Below, piece after piece: positions 17,201 to 27,935 of a stretch of 64,000 nucleotides of DNA (the stretch's first letter is position 1; every line of letters begins with the position of its first letter). Both the position numbers and the translations under genes were made by a program. This DNA comes from Hymenobacter sp. PAMC 26628. GTDB taxonomy: Bacteria > Bacteroidota > Bacteroidia > Cytophagales > Hymenobacteraceae. The stretch lies in contig NZ_CP014304.1 of NCBI RefSeq assembly GCF_001562275.1, positions 3,038,001-3,102,000 of the forward strand. Reading direction: 5' to 3'. The notes beneath the pieces were generated by a model. The model searched no databases. It was not told the origin of the DNA and worked only from the letters and a program-made list of their open reading frames with translations.

Positions 17201-18298
17201 ATGCGCATTTCACCTCGGGTAACGCAAACTATCAGCGCGGTGCTGCTGGCGCTGGTGCTGCTGCCCGCCTGCACCCGGCAGCGGGGCCCCGGCGCCCTGG
17301 TGCCGGCCACGGGGGCCCCAGCGGCCACGTTCACCAACCCGCTGCTGCCGGTGGGGGCCGACCCGTGGAGCATCTACCACGAGGGCTACTACTATTACAC
17401 CAACACGACGGGCGACAACCTCACGCTCTGGAAAACCAAGAACCTGGCCGACCTCAAAAACGCCGCGCACCGCGTGGTGTGGACGCCGCCGGCCACGGGC
17501 CCCAACAGCCGGCACATTTGGGCCCCCGAGCTGCATTTCCTGCGCGGCAAATGGTACCTCTACTACGCCGCCGACGCCGGCGACAACCCCTCGCACCGCC
17601 TTTGGGTGCTCGAAAACGCGTCGCCCGACCCGCTGCAAGGCACCTGGACCGACCGCGGCAAGCTGGCCGACCCGGCCGCCGACCGCTGGGCCATCGACGG
17701 CTCGGTGTTCCTCAACAACGGGCGTCTGTACCTCATTTGGTCGGGCTGGGACGGCATCGTGAACGGCCGCCAGGACATTTACCTGGCCCCCCTGAAAAAC
17801 CCCTGGACGCTGGCCGGCCCGCGGGTGCGCATCTCCACGCCCACCTACGCCTGGGAGCGCAACGGCGACCTGCACAGCCCCAACGACCCGCCCCACGTGG
17901 CCGTGAACGAGGGCCCCGAGGTGATTCGGCACGGCAATAAGCTGTTCTTGGTGTACTCGGCCAGCGGCTGCTGGACGGATTTTTACGTCCTCGGCATGCT
18001 CACGGCCGACGCAAACAGCGACTTGCGCAAGCCCGCGTCGTGGACGAAAACCCCCACGCCCGTGTTCCAGCAGTCGCCCGAAAACAAGGTGTACGCGCCG
18101 GGCCATAATTCCTTTTTCACCTCGCCCGACGGCAAGGAAAACTGGTTGCTGTACCACGCCAACAGCGCGCCCGACCAGGGCTGCGGCCCCAAGCGCACGC
18201 CACGGATGCAGCGCTTCACGTGGCGCCCCGACGGCACGCCCGATTTCGGCCAGCCCGTACCCGCCGACCAAGTGCTGGCCGTGCCCTCGGGCCAGTAG
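17201..18298 (+). CDS. GH43-family arabinofuranosidase lipoprotein (paralogue B)
   Basis: A 365-residue GH43 protein with a lipoprotein signal: the lipobox LPAC places the acylated cysteine at residue 24, so it is probably anchored to a membrane, in PULs often the outer one. The base is Asp54 in GADPWSI, the second Asp in WAIDGSVF and the acid Glu in NEGPEVIRHG. It is a clear paralogue of the genes at 14.9 and 27.9 kb. It closes the GH127 set and is followed by a repeat and a terminator. Confidence 0.9.
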   Translation: MRISPRVTQTISAVLLALVLLPACTRQRGPGALVPATGAPAATFTNPLLPVGADPWSIYHEGYYYYTNTTGDNLTLWKTKNLADLKNAAHRVVWTPPATGPNSRHIWAPELHFLRGKWYLYYAADAGDNPSHRLWVLENASPDPLQGTWTDRGKLADPAADRWAIDGSVFLNNGRLYLIWSGWDGIVNGRQDIYLAPLKNPWTLAGPRVRISTPTYAWERNGDLHSPNDPPHVAVNEGPEVIRHGNKLFLVYSASGCWTDFYVLGMLTADANSDLRKPASWTKTPTPVFQQSPENKVYAPGHNSFFTSPDGKENWLLYHANSAPDQGCGPKRTPRMQRFTWRPDGTPDFGQPVPADQVLAVPSGQ

Positions 18299-18309
18299 CC
18301 CGAGCCCGT

Positions 18310-18465
18310 AGCGTGGACTCTGCGAGTCCGCGCGGTGGAACGGTCGCTGGACAATCTATAGCGCGGACTTTGTAATCCGCGGCTCTCGCTTCGTCCTACC
18401 GGTAATCGTGCAGCGACCGGCGGGATGAAGCGAGAGCCGCGGACTCGCAGAGTCCGCGCTACATG
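18310..18465. repeat. palindromic repeat, GCGGACTTTGTA family (copy 2)
   Basis: Outer ends GTAGCGTGGACTCTGCGAG and CTCGCAGAGTCCGCGCTAC are inverted. The inner part carries TAGCGCGGACTTTGTAATCC, GGCTCTCGCTTCGTCCTACC and CGTGCAGCGACC, shared with the copies at 1.05 and 37.3 kb, then an inverted GATGAAGCGAGAGCCGCGG. It looks like one copy inserted in another. Confidence 0.8.
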
Positions 18466-18466
18466 C

Positions 18467-18496
18467 AAAGGCCCGCTAATTATTTAGCGGGCCTTT
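18467..18496. terminator. bidirectional intrinsic terminator
   Basis: AAAGGCCCGCTAA (18467-18479) and TTAGCGGGCCTTT (18484-18496) form a 13-bp stem with a 4-nt loop; T runs exist on both strands. It serves the GH43 gene from the left and galT from the right. Confidence 0.9.
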
Positions 18497-18519
18497 TTAG
18501 CAACAACAATCCAGGGCCC

Positions 18520-19632
18520 CTACTTACCCGGGGCCTCGGGCGGGGCTACCTCGCCGGCCACTGGGGCGGCGGTAGCAGCGGCGGTTTGCTTGTAGTGGAT
18601 TTCGGGCAACGAACGCAGGCGGTCGGCGGCCCACTCGGCCGTCACGTCGCGCTGGGGGTTGGCTAGCATTTCGTAGCCCACCATGAACTTGCGCACCGTG
18701 GCCGAGCGCAGCAGCGGCGGGTAGAAGTGCATGTGCAGGTGCCATTCGGAGTGCTGCTGGCCGTCGGTGGGGCGCTGGTGCCAGCCGGCCGAGTACGGGA
18801 ACGATAGCTCGAACAGGTTGTCGTAGCGAATGGTGAGGCGGCGCAGGATGTCGGCCAAGTCGTTCTTCTCGGCGTCGTTCAGCAGCTCCAGCGAGGCCAC
18901 GGCGCGGCGCGGCAGCAGCAGCGTTTCGAAGGGCCAGGTGGCCCAGAACGGCACCAGCACCACCCAGCTGTCGTTTTCGATGACGACGCGCTGCTTTTCG
19001 CGCAGCTCGGTGGCGAGGTAGTCGGTGAGCAGCGTGCGGCCGTGCTCCTCGAAGTACTTGGCCTGCTGCACGGTTTCCTTGGCAGGGTCGACGGGCACGG
19101 TGTGCTGGGCCCAGATTTGGCCGTGTGGGTGCGGGTTCGAGCAGCCCATGATGAAGCCCTTGTTCTCGAAAATCTGCACGTAGTTGATGTCCGGCCGGGC
19201 CCCCAGGGTCTGGTACTCGTCCACCCACACGTCCACCACGCCCCGAATGGCCTCCGGGGTCATTTCAGGCAAAGTCAAATCGTGGCGCGGTGAGAAGCAG
19301 ATGACGCGGCCCACGCCGGTTTCGGATTCCGCAATCAGCAGGTTATCAATGTTGATGCCCCCGGCCGGCCCGTCGGGTTGCAGGGCCGCGAAGTCGTTAT
19401 CAAACCGGAACGTGCCGGTGTACGGCGGGTTGTGGGCCCCGTTGGCGCGCACGTTGCCGGGGCACAGGTAGCAGGCGGGGTCGTAGGCCGGGCGCTTGTC
19501 GGGGGGCGTTTTTTCCTGCTGGCCCTGCCAGGGGCGCAGGGCGCGGTGGGGCGAGACAAGCAGCCATTCCCCGGTGAGGGGGTTGTAGCGGCGGTGCGAT
19601 TGGTGGGTGGGGTCGAAGGCGGAATCAGACAT
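18520..19632 (-). CDS. galT: galactose-1-phosphate uridylyltransferase
   Basis: A 370-residue cytoplasmic enzyme of the Leloir pathway that swaps UMP between UDP-glucose and galactose-1-phosphate. The active-site HPHGQ is at residues 168-172 within [13 protein letters not shown], where the second His is uridylylated. The zinc pair Cys54 and Cys57 (CYLCPG) is present and [17 protein letters not shown] is the standard N terminus. ATG 19632 (MSDSAFD) is chosen. It lies 36 bp downstream of galK on the same strand. It would process galactose freed from arabinogalactan or galactomannan by enzymes of this locus. Confidence 0.97.
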   Translation of the reverse strand: MSDSAFDPTHQSHRRYNPLTGEWLLVSPHRALRPWQGQQEKTPPDKRPAYDPACYLCPGNVRANGAHNPPYTGTFRFDNDFAALQPDGPAGGINIDNLLIAESETGVGRVICFSPRHDLTLPEMTPEAIRGVVDVWVDEYQTLGARPDINYVQIFENKGFIMGCSNPHPHGQIWAQHTVPVDPAKETVQQAKYFEEHGRTLLTDYLATELREKQRVVIENDSWVVLVPFWATWPFETLLLPRRAVASLELLNDAEKNDLADILRRLTIRYDNLFELSFPYSAGWHQRPTDGQQHSEWHLHMHFYPPLLRSATVRKFMVGYEMLANPQRDVTAEWAADRLRSLPEIHYKQTAAATAAPVAGEVAPPEAPGK

Positions 19633-19668
19633 GACTAGAAAACGCGAATGGAGCAAAAAGGGATGGCT

Positions 19669-20838
<1,170 letters not shown>

Positions 20839-20907
20839 GAGCAGGCAGGTTTAGGGCCCCTGAAGTGTCGTTTGGGCCGGCTAAAGATGAGAAATTTCTA
20901 TAAAATG

Positions 20908-20922
20908 GACAAACGTTTGCGC
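20908..20922 (-). promoter_or_regulatory. LacI-type operator upstream of galK
   Basis: The core CAAACGTTTG (20910-20919) is a perfect palindrome. Read on the minus strand, its TTTG is followed after 20 bp by CATCTTTA, a weak match to the -7 element TAnnTTTG. This repeats the operator/-33 overlap seen at GH127. Confidence 0.6.
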
Positions 20923-21187
20923 TTAATTTATTCAATTAAGGTGATTGTTAGCATCAGACACATGCATGTAAAACACTGTTAACTGCACTACTTATCTACC
21001 CATGCATATTCTTCAGAGTTATCACTAACCCGGCAAAATCACCTTTAAAGTGGTTTGATTATTTCCCGGTAAAGTATAAAAACCATTTGACGTTATCCGC
21101 CAGGTTGCGAGCCGAGGGCCCAGCGTATTTAGTGGCTCAGCCGAACGGTGCAGAATTTTCCTTGGAAGCCATCCGTTGCGGCCACGA

Positions 21188-21212
21188 CGGCTTACAAAAG
21201 CCGCTTTTTTAA
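21188..21212 (+). terminator. orphan intrinsic terminator-like hairpin
   Basis: CGGCTT and AAGCCG arms with an ACAA loop are followed by CTTTTTT. No gene precedes it on the plus strand within this spacer, so it may end a small RNA or act as an attenuator in a long susC leader. Confidence 0.5.
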
Positions 21213-21278
21213 TAAGGCCCAGAAAAAAAATATCATGAATTACGCAATGGAATGCACAATTATATTATCAAATCGCAA

Positions 21279-21289
21279 CCAACGTTTGT
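21279..21289 (+). promoter_or_regulatory. imperfect LacI-type site upstream of susC
   Basis: CCAACGTTTGT is a one-mismatch variant of the CAAACGTTTG site. Its TTTG is followed after 19 bp by TATTTTAC, a weak -7 candidate, which would give a susC leader of roughly 200 nt. Confidence 0.4.
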
Positions 21290-21473
21290 GCTTTAATAAT
21301 ATGCTACTATTTTTACAACGGGTGATTGACCGTGTGGCAAGGGTTTGTGTTAGTCCCCACATTTTCTTTTTACGCGAAGGACCATCCCATTTGCGCTACT
21401 TAAGTAAACGTCTACTAATTAAAATACAATATGCTTCGCCGTCGAATTGACGGGTTTTTTTACCATAAATAGC

Positions 21474-21485
21474 GCAAACGTTTGC
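21474..21485 (+). promoter_or_regulatory. LacI-type operator upstream of susC
   Basis: GCAAACGTTTGC is a perfect 12-bp palindrome 43 bp upstream of the susC start. No good -7 element is placed at the usual distance, so it may block transcription from a promoter further upstream. Confidence 0.6.
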
Positions 21486-21527
21486 ATATTTCTTACTTTT
21501 CATTTTCCTCATTTTTTTCTTTCTTTC

Positions 21528-24500
21528 ATGAAAAAGTTGCTACTATCCTCGCGGTACCTGCTCCCTGCGTTGGTGTGCTGCCTACCCACGGTTGGGGTCG
21601 CCAACGCCTTAGCAGCGTACCGCCCGCTTGTTGTTGCCCGCCTAGCCTCGGTTCAGCCCGTTACGGGGCACGTGACCGATGAAAAAGGCGAAGGCCTGCC
21701 CGGCGTGACGGTGCTCGTGAAGGGTACCCAAAACGGCACCTCCACCAACGCCAACGGTGATTTCACCCTCGATGCACCCGCCGGGGCTACCCTGGTGCTG
21801 TCATCAGTGGGCTACACCACGCAGGAAGTGGCCGCGACCGGCGGCCCGCTGACCGTGCGCCTGGTGCAAGACAACCAGCAGCTCAACGAGGTGGTGGTGC
21901 TGGGCTATGTGACCCAGGACCGCCAGAATCTGAGCAGCGCCGTGAGCAGCGTGAACATAGCGGAGGCCAAAAAGGCCCCAGTGGCCACCATCACCGAAGC
22001 CCTCCAGGGCCGCGTTTCGGGCGTACAAATCAACAATAGCGGTACCCCCGGCCAAGCTCCCAACGTAGTCATCCGGGGGGCAGGCACATTGTATTCGGGC
22101 AGCAACCCGCTCTATGTGGTGGACGGGGCCTGGGTGGATAACATCCGCGACCTGAACCCGCAGGACATTGCGGCCGTCAACGTGTTGAAGGATGCTTCCT
22201 CGACCTCCATCTACGGTTCGGCGGGGGCAAACGGGGTTATTATCATCACCACCCGGCGCGGCAAGTCGGGCAAGCCTGCCATTACGTTTGACGCCTCGGC
22301 CGGGGCGCAGAACGTGGTGAGCCGCTGGAATCTGACCAACGCCGCCCAATGGGCCGCCATCAGCAGTGCTGCTTATACTAATGCGGGCCGCGCCCCGCTG
22401 GCCTCGGCCGCCAACCCCGGGCAATATGCCGACACCGATTGGCAAAGCGCCATTTTGCGCACCGGTTCGGTGCAGAATTACAACGTGGGCCTATCGGGCG
22501 GTACCAGCGGCGAAAATTATAACTCCAACTACCTGGTGTCGGGCGGCTACTTCAAGCAAAAGGGTACGCTCATCGGCACCGACTTCGAGCGGTACTCACT
22601 GCGCTTGAACTCGGGCATCACGAGCGGCCGGTTCACCATCAACGAGTCGTTGCAACTTTCGCACACGTTCGCGACCCTGCCCAACGGCCAGCCGTTTCAG
22701 GACGCCATTCGCCTGCTGCCCACTATTCCGGTATACGACCCCACCACCAGCAGCGGCTATGGCTTCGGTTCGGACGCGGCCTATACCTTCGGCACCAACC
22801 CAGTGGCCGAGCAGGAGTACATCAACTCGACGCAGTACAACAACCGCCTGCAAGGCAGCCTGACGCCGGAATTCCGGTTCACCAACTTCCTCTCGTACAA
22901 GCTCAACCTGGGCATCGACGCACTCGATTTTGCCGACCGCTCGTTCCGCAAGCCCGGCATCATCAGCTACAACGCGCCCAACGAGCCGGGCTACCTGACC
23001 GAAAACCGCGGCGACAACCTCCGCGCCATTGCGGAGAACACCCTCAACTTCAACAAGGACTTTGGCGATAACCACGTCAATGCTGTGCTCGGCTACTCGG
23101 AACAGTACCGCCGCCTCACCAACGCGTTTGCCCGCGCCAACGGCTACGCGCAGTACGGCGGGCAGTACTTCCCAGTGCTCGGCTCGGGGGCTACGCCCAA
23201 TGCCACCACCGGCGGCCAGGCGGTATTTACCAAACGCTCGTACTTCGGGCAAGTGGTGTACGACTACAAAAACCGCTACTTGCTGACGGGCAGTTTCCGT
23301 CGCGACGGCTCGTCGCAGCTCGACGAGAAATACGCTAATTTCTACGCCGGCTCCATTGGCTGGCGCCTGAGCGAGGAGGAGTTCTTCAAAACCGCCGCGC
23401 CTTTCGTCAGCAACTTCAAGCCGCGCTTCAGCTACGGCGTGAACGGCAACGACGGACTCGGCGACGCATACCCCAGCCAGCCGCTCATCAACACCAACGC
23501 TTCCGCCGTTTTCAACGGTAATGTCATAACCCCAGGCGCTATTCAGGTGGGCTTTCCCAGCTCCAACCTACGTTGGGAGCGCCGCTATTTCACCAACTAC
23601 GGCCTGGACATTGCCTTTTTCGACAACCGGTTGACGCTCTCCGGCGATTACTACATTTCGCGGACCAAGGATGCGCTAGTGCCCCTCAACGTGCCCATTT
23701 ACTCGGGCAGCTTCAACACCACCATTTTCGGTAATCTGGGCGAGTTGGAAAACCGTGGTTTCGAGTTCGTGGCCGGCTACCAGGACAACCGGCACCCGTT
23801 TACCTACGGCATTTCGGGCAACCTGACCACGCTGCGCAACCGCGTGCTGGCCACCGATGCAAACAACTCGGTGTACGACCGGGGCCAGACCTACACGGAA
23901 GTTGGTTATCCCATCGGCTCGGCCTACATGATTCAGTTTGACGGCATCTTCCAGACGCAGGACGAGGTGAATAATTACAAGAGCGCCGACGGCAAAATCA
24001 TCGAGCCCTACGCCAAGCCCGGCGACGTGCGCTACGTGGATGCCAACGGCGACGGGACTATCAACAATAAGGACCGGGTGCACATCGGGACGCCCTTTCC
24101 CAAAATTTCTTACGGCTTGAGCCTCAACGCGGGCTACAAGGGCTTCGACGTGTCGGTGCTGTTGCAGGGCGTAACCGGCAACCAAGTGTACAACGTGGCC
24201 CGCGCCACGATGGACCGCACCGACGACCCCAGCAACTACCGCGCAAATTTCGTGCCCTGGACACCCGAAAACCACTCGACTACAACGCCCCGGGCCTTGG
24301 CCAACAACGGCGTCACGAACGACCTTCAGGTGGCTTCGGCTCAGAACTCGCAGCCCAGCAGCCGCTTCCTTGAAAAAGGCAACTATCTGCGCGGCAAGAA
24401 TTTCCAGGTGGGCTACACCTTCCCTAAGGCGCTGACCAGCCGGGTGAAGAGCGTGGGTAGCCTGCGGATTTACGTAACGGGCCAAAACTTCTTCACGGCC

Positions 24501-24620
24501 ACCAAATACACCGGGCCCGACCCGGAGTTTGTGAACGGCGACCCTTTCCAGCGCGGCGTCGATTTCAATTCCTACCCCAACCTGCGCACCTTCACCGGGG
24601 GCCTGCAACTGGGTTTCTAG
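21528..24620 (+). CDS. SusC/RagA-family TonB-linked outer-membrane transporter
   Basis: A 1030-residue outer-membrane beta-barrel. The order is signal peptide (about 1-29), a carboxypeptidase-like regulatory domain starting at VTGHVTDEKGEGLPGV, a TonB-box region near LNEVVVLGYVTQ, a plug with PLYVVDGAW and ASSTSIYGSAGANGVIIITT, then the barrel ending GGLQLGF. It imports oligosaccharides using TonB energy together with the lipid-anchored SusD partner encoded 39 bp downstream. The surrounding GH43, GH93 and GH127 genes point to arabino-oligosaccharides. ATG 21528 (MKKLLLSS) is chosen over an upstream in-frame start. A perfect LacI-type site lies 43 bp upstream of the start. Confidence 0.96.
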   Translation: MKKLLLSSRYLLPALVCCLPTVGVANALAAYRPLVVARLASVQPVTGHVTDEKGEGLPGVTVLVKGTQNGTSTNANGDFTLDAPAGATLVLSSVGYTTQEVAATGGPLTVRLVQDNQQLNEVVVLGYVTQDRQNLSSAVSSVNIAEAKKAPVATITEALQGRVSGVQINNSGTPGQAPNVVIRGAGTLYSGSNPLYVVDGAWVDNIRDLNPQDIAAVNVLKDASSTSIYGSAGANGVIIITTRRGKSGKPAITFDASAGAQNVVSRWNLTNAAQWAAISSAAYTNAGRAPLASAANPGQYADTDWQSAILRTGSVQNYNVGLSGGTSGENYNSNYLVSGGYFKQKGTLIGTDFERYSLRLNSGITSGRFTINESLQLSHTFATLPNGQPFQDAIRLLPTIPVYDPTTSSGYGFGSDAAYTFGTNPVAEQEYINSTQYNNRLQGSLTPEFRFTNFLSYKLNLGIDALDFADRSFRKPGIISYNAPNEPGYLTENRGDNLRAIAENTLNFNKDFGDNHVNAVLGYSEQYRRLTNAFARANGYAQYGGQYFPVLGSGATPNATTGGQAVFTKRSYFGQVVYDYKNRYLLTGSFRRDGSSQLDEKYANFYAGSIGWRLSEEEFFKTAAPFVSNFKPRFSYGVNGNDGLGDAYPSQPLINTNASAVFNGNVITPGAIQVGFPSSNLRWERRYFTNYGLDIAFFDNRLTLSGDYYISRTKDALVPLNVPIYSGSFNTTIFGNLGELENRGFEFVAGYQDNRHPFTYGISGNLTTLRNRVLATDANNSVYDRGQTYTEVGYPIGSAYMIQFDGIFQTQDEVNNYKSADGKIIEPYAKPGDVRYVDANGDGTINNKDRVHIGTPFPKISYGLSLNAGYKGFDVSVLLQGVTGNQVYNVARATMDRTDDPSNYRANFVPWTPENHSTTTPRALANNGVTNDLQVASAQNSQPSSRFLEKGNYLRGKNFQVGYTFPKALTSRVKSVGSLRIYVTGQNFFTATKYTGPDPEFVNGDPFQRGVDFNSYPNLRTFTGGLQLGF

Positions 24621-24659
24621 CCTTGGCTTAGCTCTTCATCCGTTTAAAAATTGATTTTT

Positions 24660-26171
24660 ATGAAATCCTTCAAGTTCAAGTTTACTTCGGTCCTGGCGCT
24701 GAGCGGCGTGCTGCTCGCCACCGGCTGCCAGAAAAACCTGCTCGACCAGGTGAACCCCAACGCGCCGTCGACGTCCACGTTTTTTAAAACGCCCAACGAC
24801 GCCATTTTGGCTACCACGTCGTGCTACGACCCGTTTCACTTCGAGGGCAGCTACGGCCGCTGGATTCACTTCGACTACGACCTGCGCTCGGACGAGGGCT
24901 TTAGCAACAGCCCCTGGACGGACCTGGCCAACTCGACCCGCTTCATCATCATCGACTACAACTTTCCGACGGTGGGCAGCCCCTGGACGGAAGCCTACCG
25001 CGGCGTGTACCGCTGCAACCAGGTGCTGAACAACGTGCCCGCCATCGATTTTGGCACCGAAACGGCGCTGAAGAACCGGCTGCTGGGCGAAGCCCACTTC
25101 GTGCGGGCCCTCTACTACTGGAACCTGATAACGCTCTGGGGCAACGTGCCGCTGATTTCGGAGCCCGTAAACGCCAACTCGCGCGAGGCCCAGGGCACCG
25201 TGCAGCAGGGCTGGGATTTCATGCTGGCCGACTTGAAAGCCGCCGAAACTACGCTGCCCGTGTCCTACACCGGCAACGACGTGGGCCGCGCCACCAAAGG
25301 CGCCGCCCAAACCCTGATGGGCAAGGTGTACATGCAGCAGCGCAAGTGGGCCGAGGCCCAGGCGCAGTTTCAGAAGGTGATTGACGCGGGGACCTACGCC
25401 CTGGTGCCCAACTACGAGGACAACTTCAACGTGGCCGGCGAGAATAACAAGGAATCCATTTTTGAAATCGGCTTCACCAGCGAGCTGCAAGGCGACGGGC
25501 AGGACGTGGCGGGCTCATCGTTGGGCTCTCAGCGGGCGCAGTTTTTTGGGGCCCGGCAGGTGGGCTGGTGCGATGGCCAGCCCCGCAAATGGCTTTATAA
25601 TGCGTTCAGCGACCTTACCGTGGACGGCAAGCCCGACCCGCGCCGCGACGTGACCCTGCTCAGCAGCAGCATGCTGGTGTACGGCAAAACCTACGCCCAG
25701 CGCGGCTACACCGACAACAGCGAAGTGTTCTGGCGCAAGTACCAGAACGACAAGACCCGCACCTTTGAAAACTACTTTTCGCCCATCGACTTCCGGGTGA
25801 TGCGCTACGCCGACGTGCTGCTGATGCAGGCCGAGGCCCTGAACGAGCAAGGCCAGCCGGCCGCCGCCGTGCCGCTCATTAACCAGGTGCGGGCCCGCGT
25901 GGGCCTGACCCCGCTGGTGGCCGGCACCTTCACGCAGGCGACCATGAAAACGCAGCTGCTGCACGAGCGCAACACGGAGCTGTGCGGCGAGAACACCCGC
26001 TGGCCCGATTTGCAACGCTCGGGCCTGCTCGACACGCAAGCCGGCGTGAACAGCATCGCGGAACGCGACCCCGACTACATCAACTACGTCATTGGCAAGT
26101 CGCTGTACTTGCCCATTCCGCAGGCCGACATCTCCCTCGACCCGGCGCTGAAGCAGAACCCCGGCTACTAG
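24660..26171 (+). CDS. SusD/RagB-family nutrient-binding lipoprotein
   Basis: A 503-residue lipoprotein; the lipobox LATGC gives the acylated Cys23. The N-terminal SusD part contains YRGVYRCNQVLNNVP and FVRALYYWNLITLWGNVPL, and the C-terminal RagB part contains VMRYADVLLMQAEALNEQG and RNTELCGENTRWPDLQRSG, all standard family marks. It caps the SusC barrel on the cell surface and binds glycan. ATG 24660 is chosen over a TTG at 24651. A terminator hairpin follows at 26.2 kb, so the downstream GH43 may have its own transcript or depend on read-through. Confidence 0.96.
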   Translation: MKSFKFKFTSVLALSGVLLATGCQKNLLDQVNPNAPSTSTFFKTPNDAILATTSCYDPFHFEGSYGRWIHFDYDLRSDEGFSNSPWTDLANSTRFIIIDYNFPTVGSPWTEAYRGVYRCNQVLNNVPAIDFGTETALKNRLLGEAHFVRALYYWNLITLWGNVPLISEPVNANSREAQGTVQQGWDFMLADLKAAETTLPVSYTGNDVGRATKGAAQTLMGKVYMQQRKWAEAQAQFQKVIDAGTYALVPNYEDNFNVAGENNKESIFEIGFTSELQGDGQDVAGSSLGSQRAQFFGARQVGWCDGQPRKWLYNAFSDLTVDGKPDPRRDVTLLSSSMLVYGKTYAQRGYTDNSEVFWRKYQNDKTRTFENYFSPIDFRVMRYADVLLMQAEALNEQGQPAAAVPLINQVRARVGLTPLVAGTFTQATMKTQLLHERNTELCGENTRWPDLQRSGLLDTQAGVNSIAERDPDYINYVIGKSLYLPIPQADISLDPALKQNPGY

Positions 26172-26195
26172 TCGAGCACATTTTTTTTACCAACG

Positions 26196-26225
26196 GGCCG
26201 CCGGAATTCAATTGTTCCGGCGGCC
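26196..26225 (+). terminator. terminator hairpin after susD
   Basis: GGCCGCCGGAA (26196-26206) and TTCCGGCGGCC (26215-26225) are perfect 11-bp arms around an 8-nt loop. Only a short TT follows, so termination may be partial. Confidence 0.6.
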
Positions 26226-26274
26226 TTGCCGTGGGGCCTTGCCCGGCGCGGCTTCCATTATCTAAACAACCCGC

Positions 26275-27408
26275 ATGGCAACACTTATAACCAGAACCGG
26301 CTACCTGCTCGCCGGGGCGCTGCTGGTGAGCAGCGGCGGGGCGCTGCCGACCCGGGCGCAAGGCCCCGGCCGCGCGGCGGGGGGCCCTAAACCGCCCGCC
26401 ACCTACACCAACCCCGTGTGGGACGCCGACTTTGCCGACCCCACCGTCATCCGGGCGCGCGACGGCAACTACTACGCTTACGGCACCGAAACGCGCCGGG
26501 CGGGTAAGGTGCTCAACATTCAGGTGGCCCGCTCGCCCGATCTAGTTCATTGGACGCACCTAGGCGACGCCCTACCGGCAAAGCCAGGCTGGGCCAAAAG
26601 CACCGACTCGTTTTGGGCCCCGCACGTAAGCGAGGTGGGCGGCAAATACTACATGTACTTCTCGGCCAAACCCGACAACGCGGTGGATAGCAAGGACCCT
26701 GGCGCGGGGCTATGCCTGGCCACGGCCGTGGCCACTTCGCCGGCCGGGCCGTTCGTGCCCACCAACGAGCCCTTGCAGTGCGGGCCAAGCTTCGTGAACA
26801 TCGACCCCATGCAGTTCGACGACCCGGCAACGGGTAAGCGGCTGCTGTACTGGGGCTCGGGCTTCGGGGCCCTGAAGGTGCGCGAGCTGGCAGCCGACCG
26901 GCTGCATTTCGCGCCCGGCAGCGTGGCCACGGACCTGGTTTTCCCGGACAAAACCGATAGCCCCGACAACTACCAGAAGCTAGTGGAGGGGAGTTGGGTA
27001 GTGCTGCGGAATGGCTGGTATTACCTCTTCTACTCCGGCGACAACTGCTGCGGCGACCGGGCCCACTACGCGGTGCTGGTGGCCCGCTCGCGCAGCGCTA
27101 CGGGGCCCTTCGAAACGCGCCAACACGCCACCGGGGCCCCCAACAGCGCCATCCTGGTGCGCAACGCCCGGTGGCTGGCCCCCGGCCACAACTCGGTGGT
27201 GACCGACGCGGCTGGCCACGACTGGATTACCTACCACGCCATCGGCACCGGGCGCAAAACCTTCGACGCGGTGAACGCCGAACAGGAAGGCACGCGCCGG
27301 GTGATGCTGCTCGACCGGCTCGACTACGTGGACGGCTGGCCCCGCGTGGTGCCCGACGGCACGCCCAGCACCGGCCCGCAGCCGGCACCCGCCGTTCCGC
27401 AGCCCTGA
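26275..27408 (+). CDS. GH43-family glycosidase
   Basis: A 377-residue secreted GH43 enzyme with a signal peptide ending near residue 29. The base is Asp55 in DADFADPTVI; SFWAPHVSEVGGKYYMYFSA is the blade-two hallmark; the second Asp is in VNIDPMQFDD and the acid Glu in KLVEGSWVVLRNGWYYLFYSG. WLAPGHNSVV is the usual C-terminal motif. It belongs to a different subgroup from the three paralogues at 14.9, 17.2 and 27.9 kb and resembles endo-arabinanase or arabinofuranosidase-type proteins. It follows susD in the same direction, so it likely acts on surface or periplasmic arabino-oligosaccharides. Confidence 0.88.
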   Translation: MATLITRTGYLLAGALLVSSGGALPTRAQGPGRAAGGPKPPATYTNPVWDADFADPTVIRARDGNYYAYGTETRRAGKVLNIQVARSPDLVHWTHLGDALPAKPGWAKSTDSFWAPHVSEVGGKYYMYFSAKPDNAVDSKDPGAGLCLATAVATSPAGPFVPTNEPLQCGPSFVNIDPMQFDDPATGKRLLYWGSGFGALKVRELAADRLHFAPGSVATDLVFPDKTDSPDNYQKLVEGSWVVLRNGWYYLFYSGDNCCGDRAHYAVLVARSRSATGPFETRQHATGAPNSAILVRNARWLAPGHNSVVTDAAGHDWITYHAIGTGRKTFDAVNAEQEGTRRVMLLDRLDYVDGWPRVVPDGTPSTGPQPAPAVPQP

Positions 27409-27444
27409 CGCCCTGCTTTCCTCCGCTCTTTTTTACATCCTGTT

Positions 27445-27900
27445 ATGAAAAACGTCCTCTCTTGCCTGGCACTGGGCTTCTTGGCGCTGGCTGCTTTTTC
27501 CAGTCGGGCCACCACTTTTTACCGAAGCGCGCCGAGCGATAATTCCGCTTTTCAGGGCTTGGTGGACTAGGCACGGGCGGGCGATGTGGTTATCCTGCGC
27601 GCGGGCCGCCACTACGTTACCACGCCCATCCGCCTGACCGCCGGCAAGGACGGCGTCGCCATCCGCGGCGAAGCCGAGGCCGTGGTGCGCAAGGCCCCGG
27701 CTTCGCACCACGCGGCGGCGTTTGAAATCACGGACGACAACAACACGCCGGACCTGCTGGAGCTGGACGACGGCAACCTGCCCGAGGCCGGCCTCATCGG
27801 CCACGGCCAGCACAACACCGTGTCGAACAGCCCGGTGCAAAACTGCGGCAGCGCGGCGGCCCTGGAAGCTGGTGGTGACCCACTGGCCAGGCCGGTTCGG
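27445..27900 (+). pseudogene. remnant of a right-handed beta-helix protein (polysaccharide-lyase-like)
   Basis: The ATG at 27445 starts a good signal peptide (MKNVLSCLALGFLALAAF) and the frame reads FQGLVD, then TAG at 27568-27570, then continues in the same frame with ARAGDVVILRAGRHYVTTP and VAIRGEAEAVV. This is the usual N-terminal cap of secreted parallel beta-helix proteins such as pectate or alginate lyase-like enzymes. The remainder (to about 27890) loses the pattern and a full enzyme would be several hundred residues longer, so most of the gene is gone. Amber plus deletion indicate a pseudogene. It lies between two GH43 genes. Confidence 0.7.
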
Positions 27901-27935
27901 TTCGCTGCTTCCTACCCGTTTTTATTTCCTTCCGT

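Larger units (their letters stand above)
20839..21527. other. AT-rich regulatory region between galK and susC
   Basis: About 690 bp with no convincing gene and clearly lower GC than its neighbours. It holds LacI-type sites at 20910-20919, 21280-21288 and 21474-21485 and a terminator-like hairpin at 21188-21212. The small open frames inside lack protein-like composition. The length suggests long leaders or an unannotated RNA. Confidence 0.65.
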
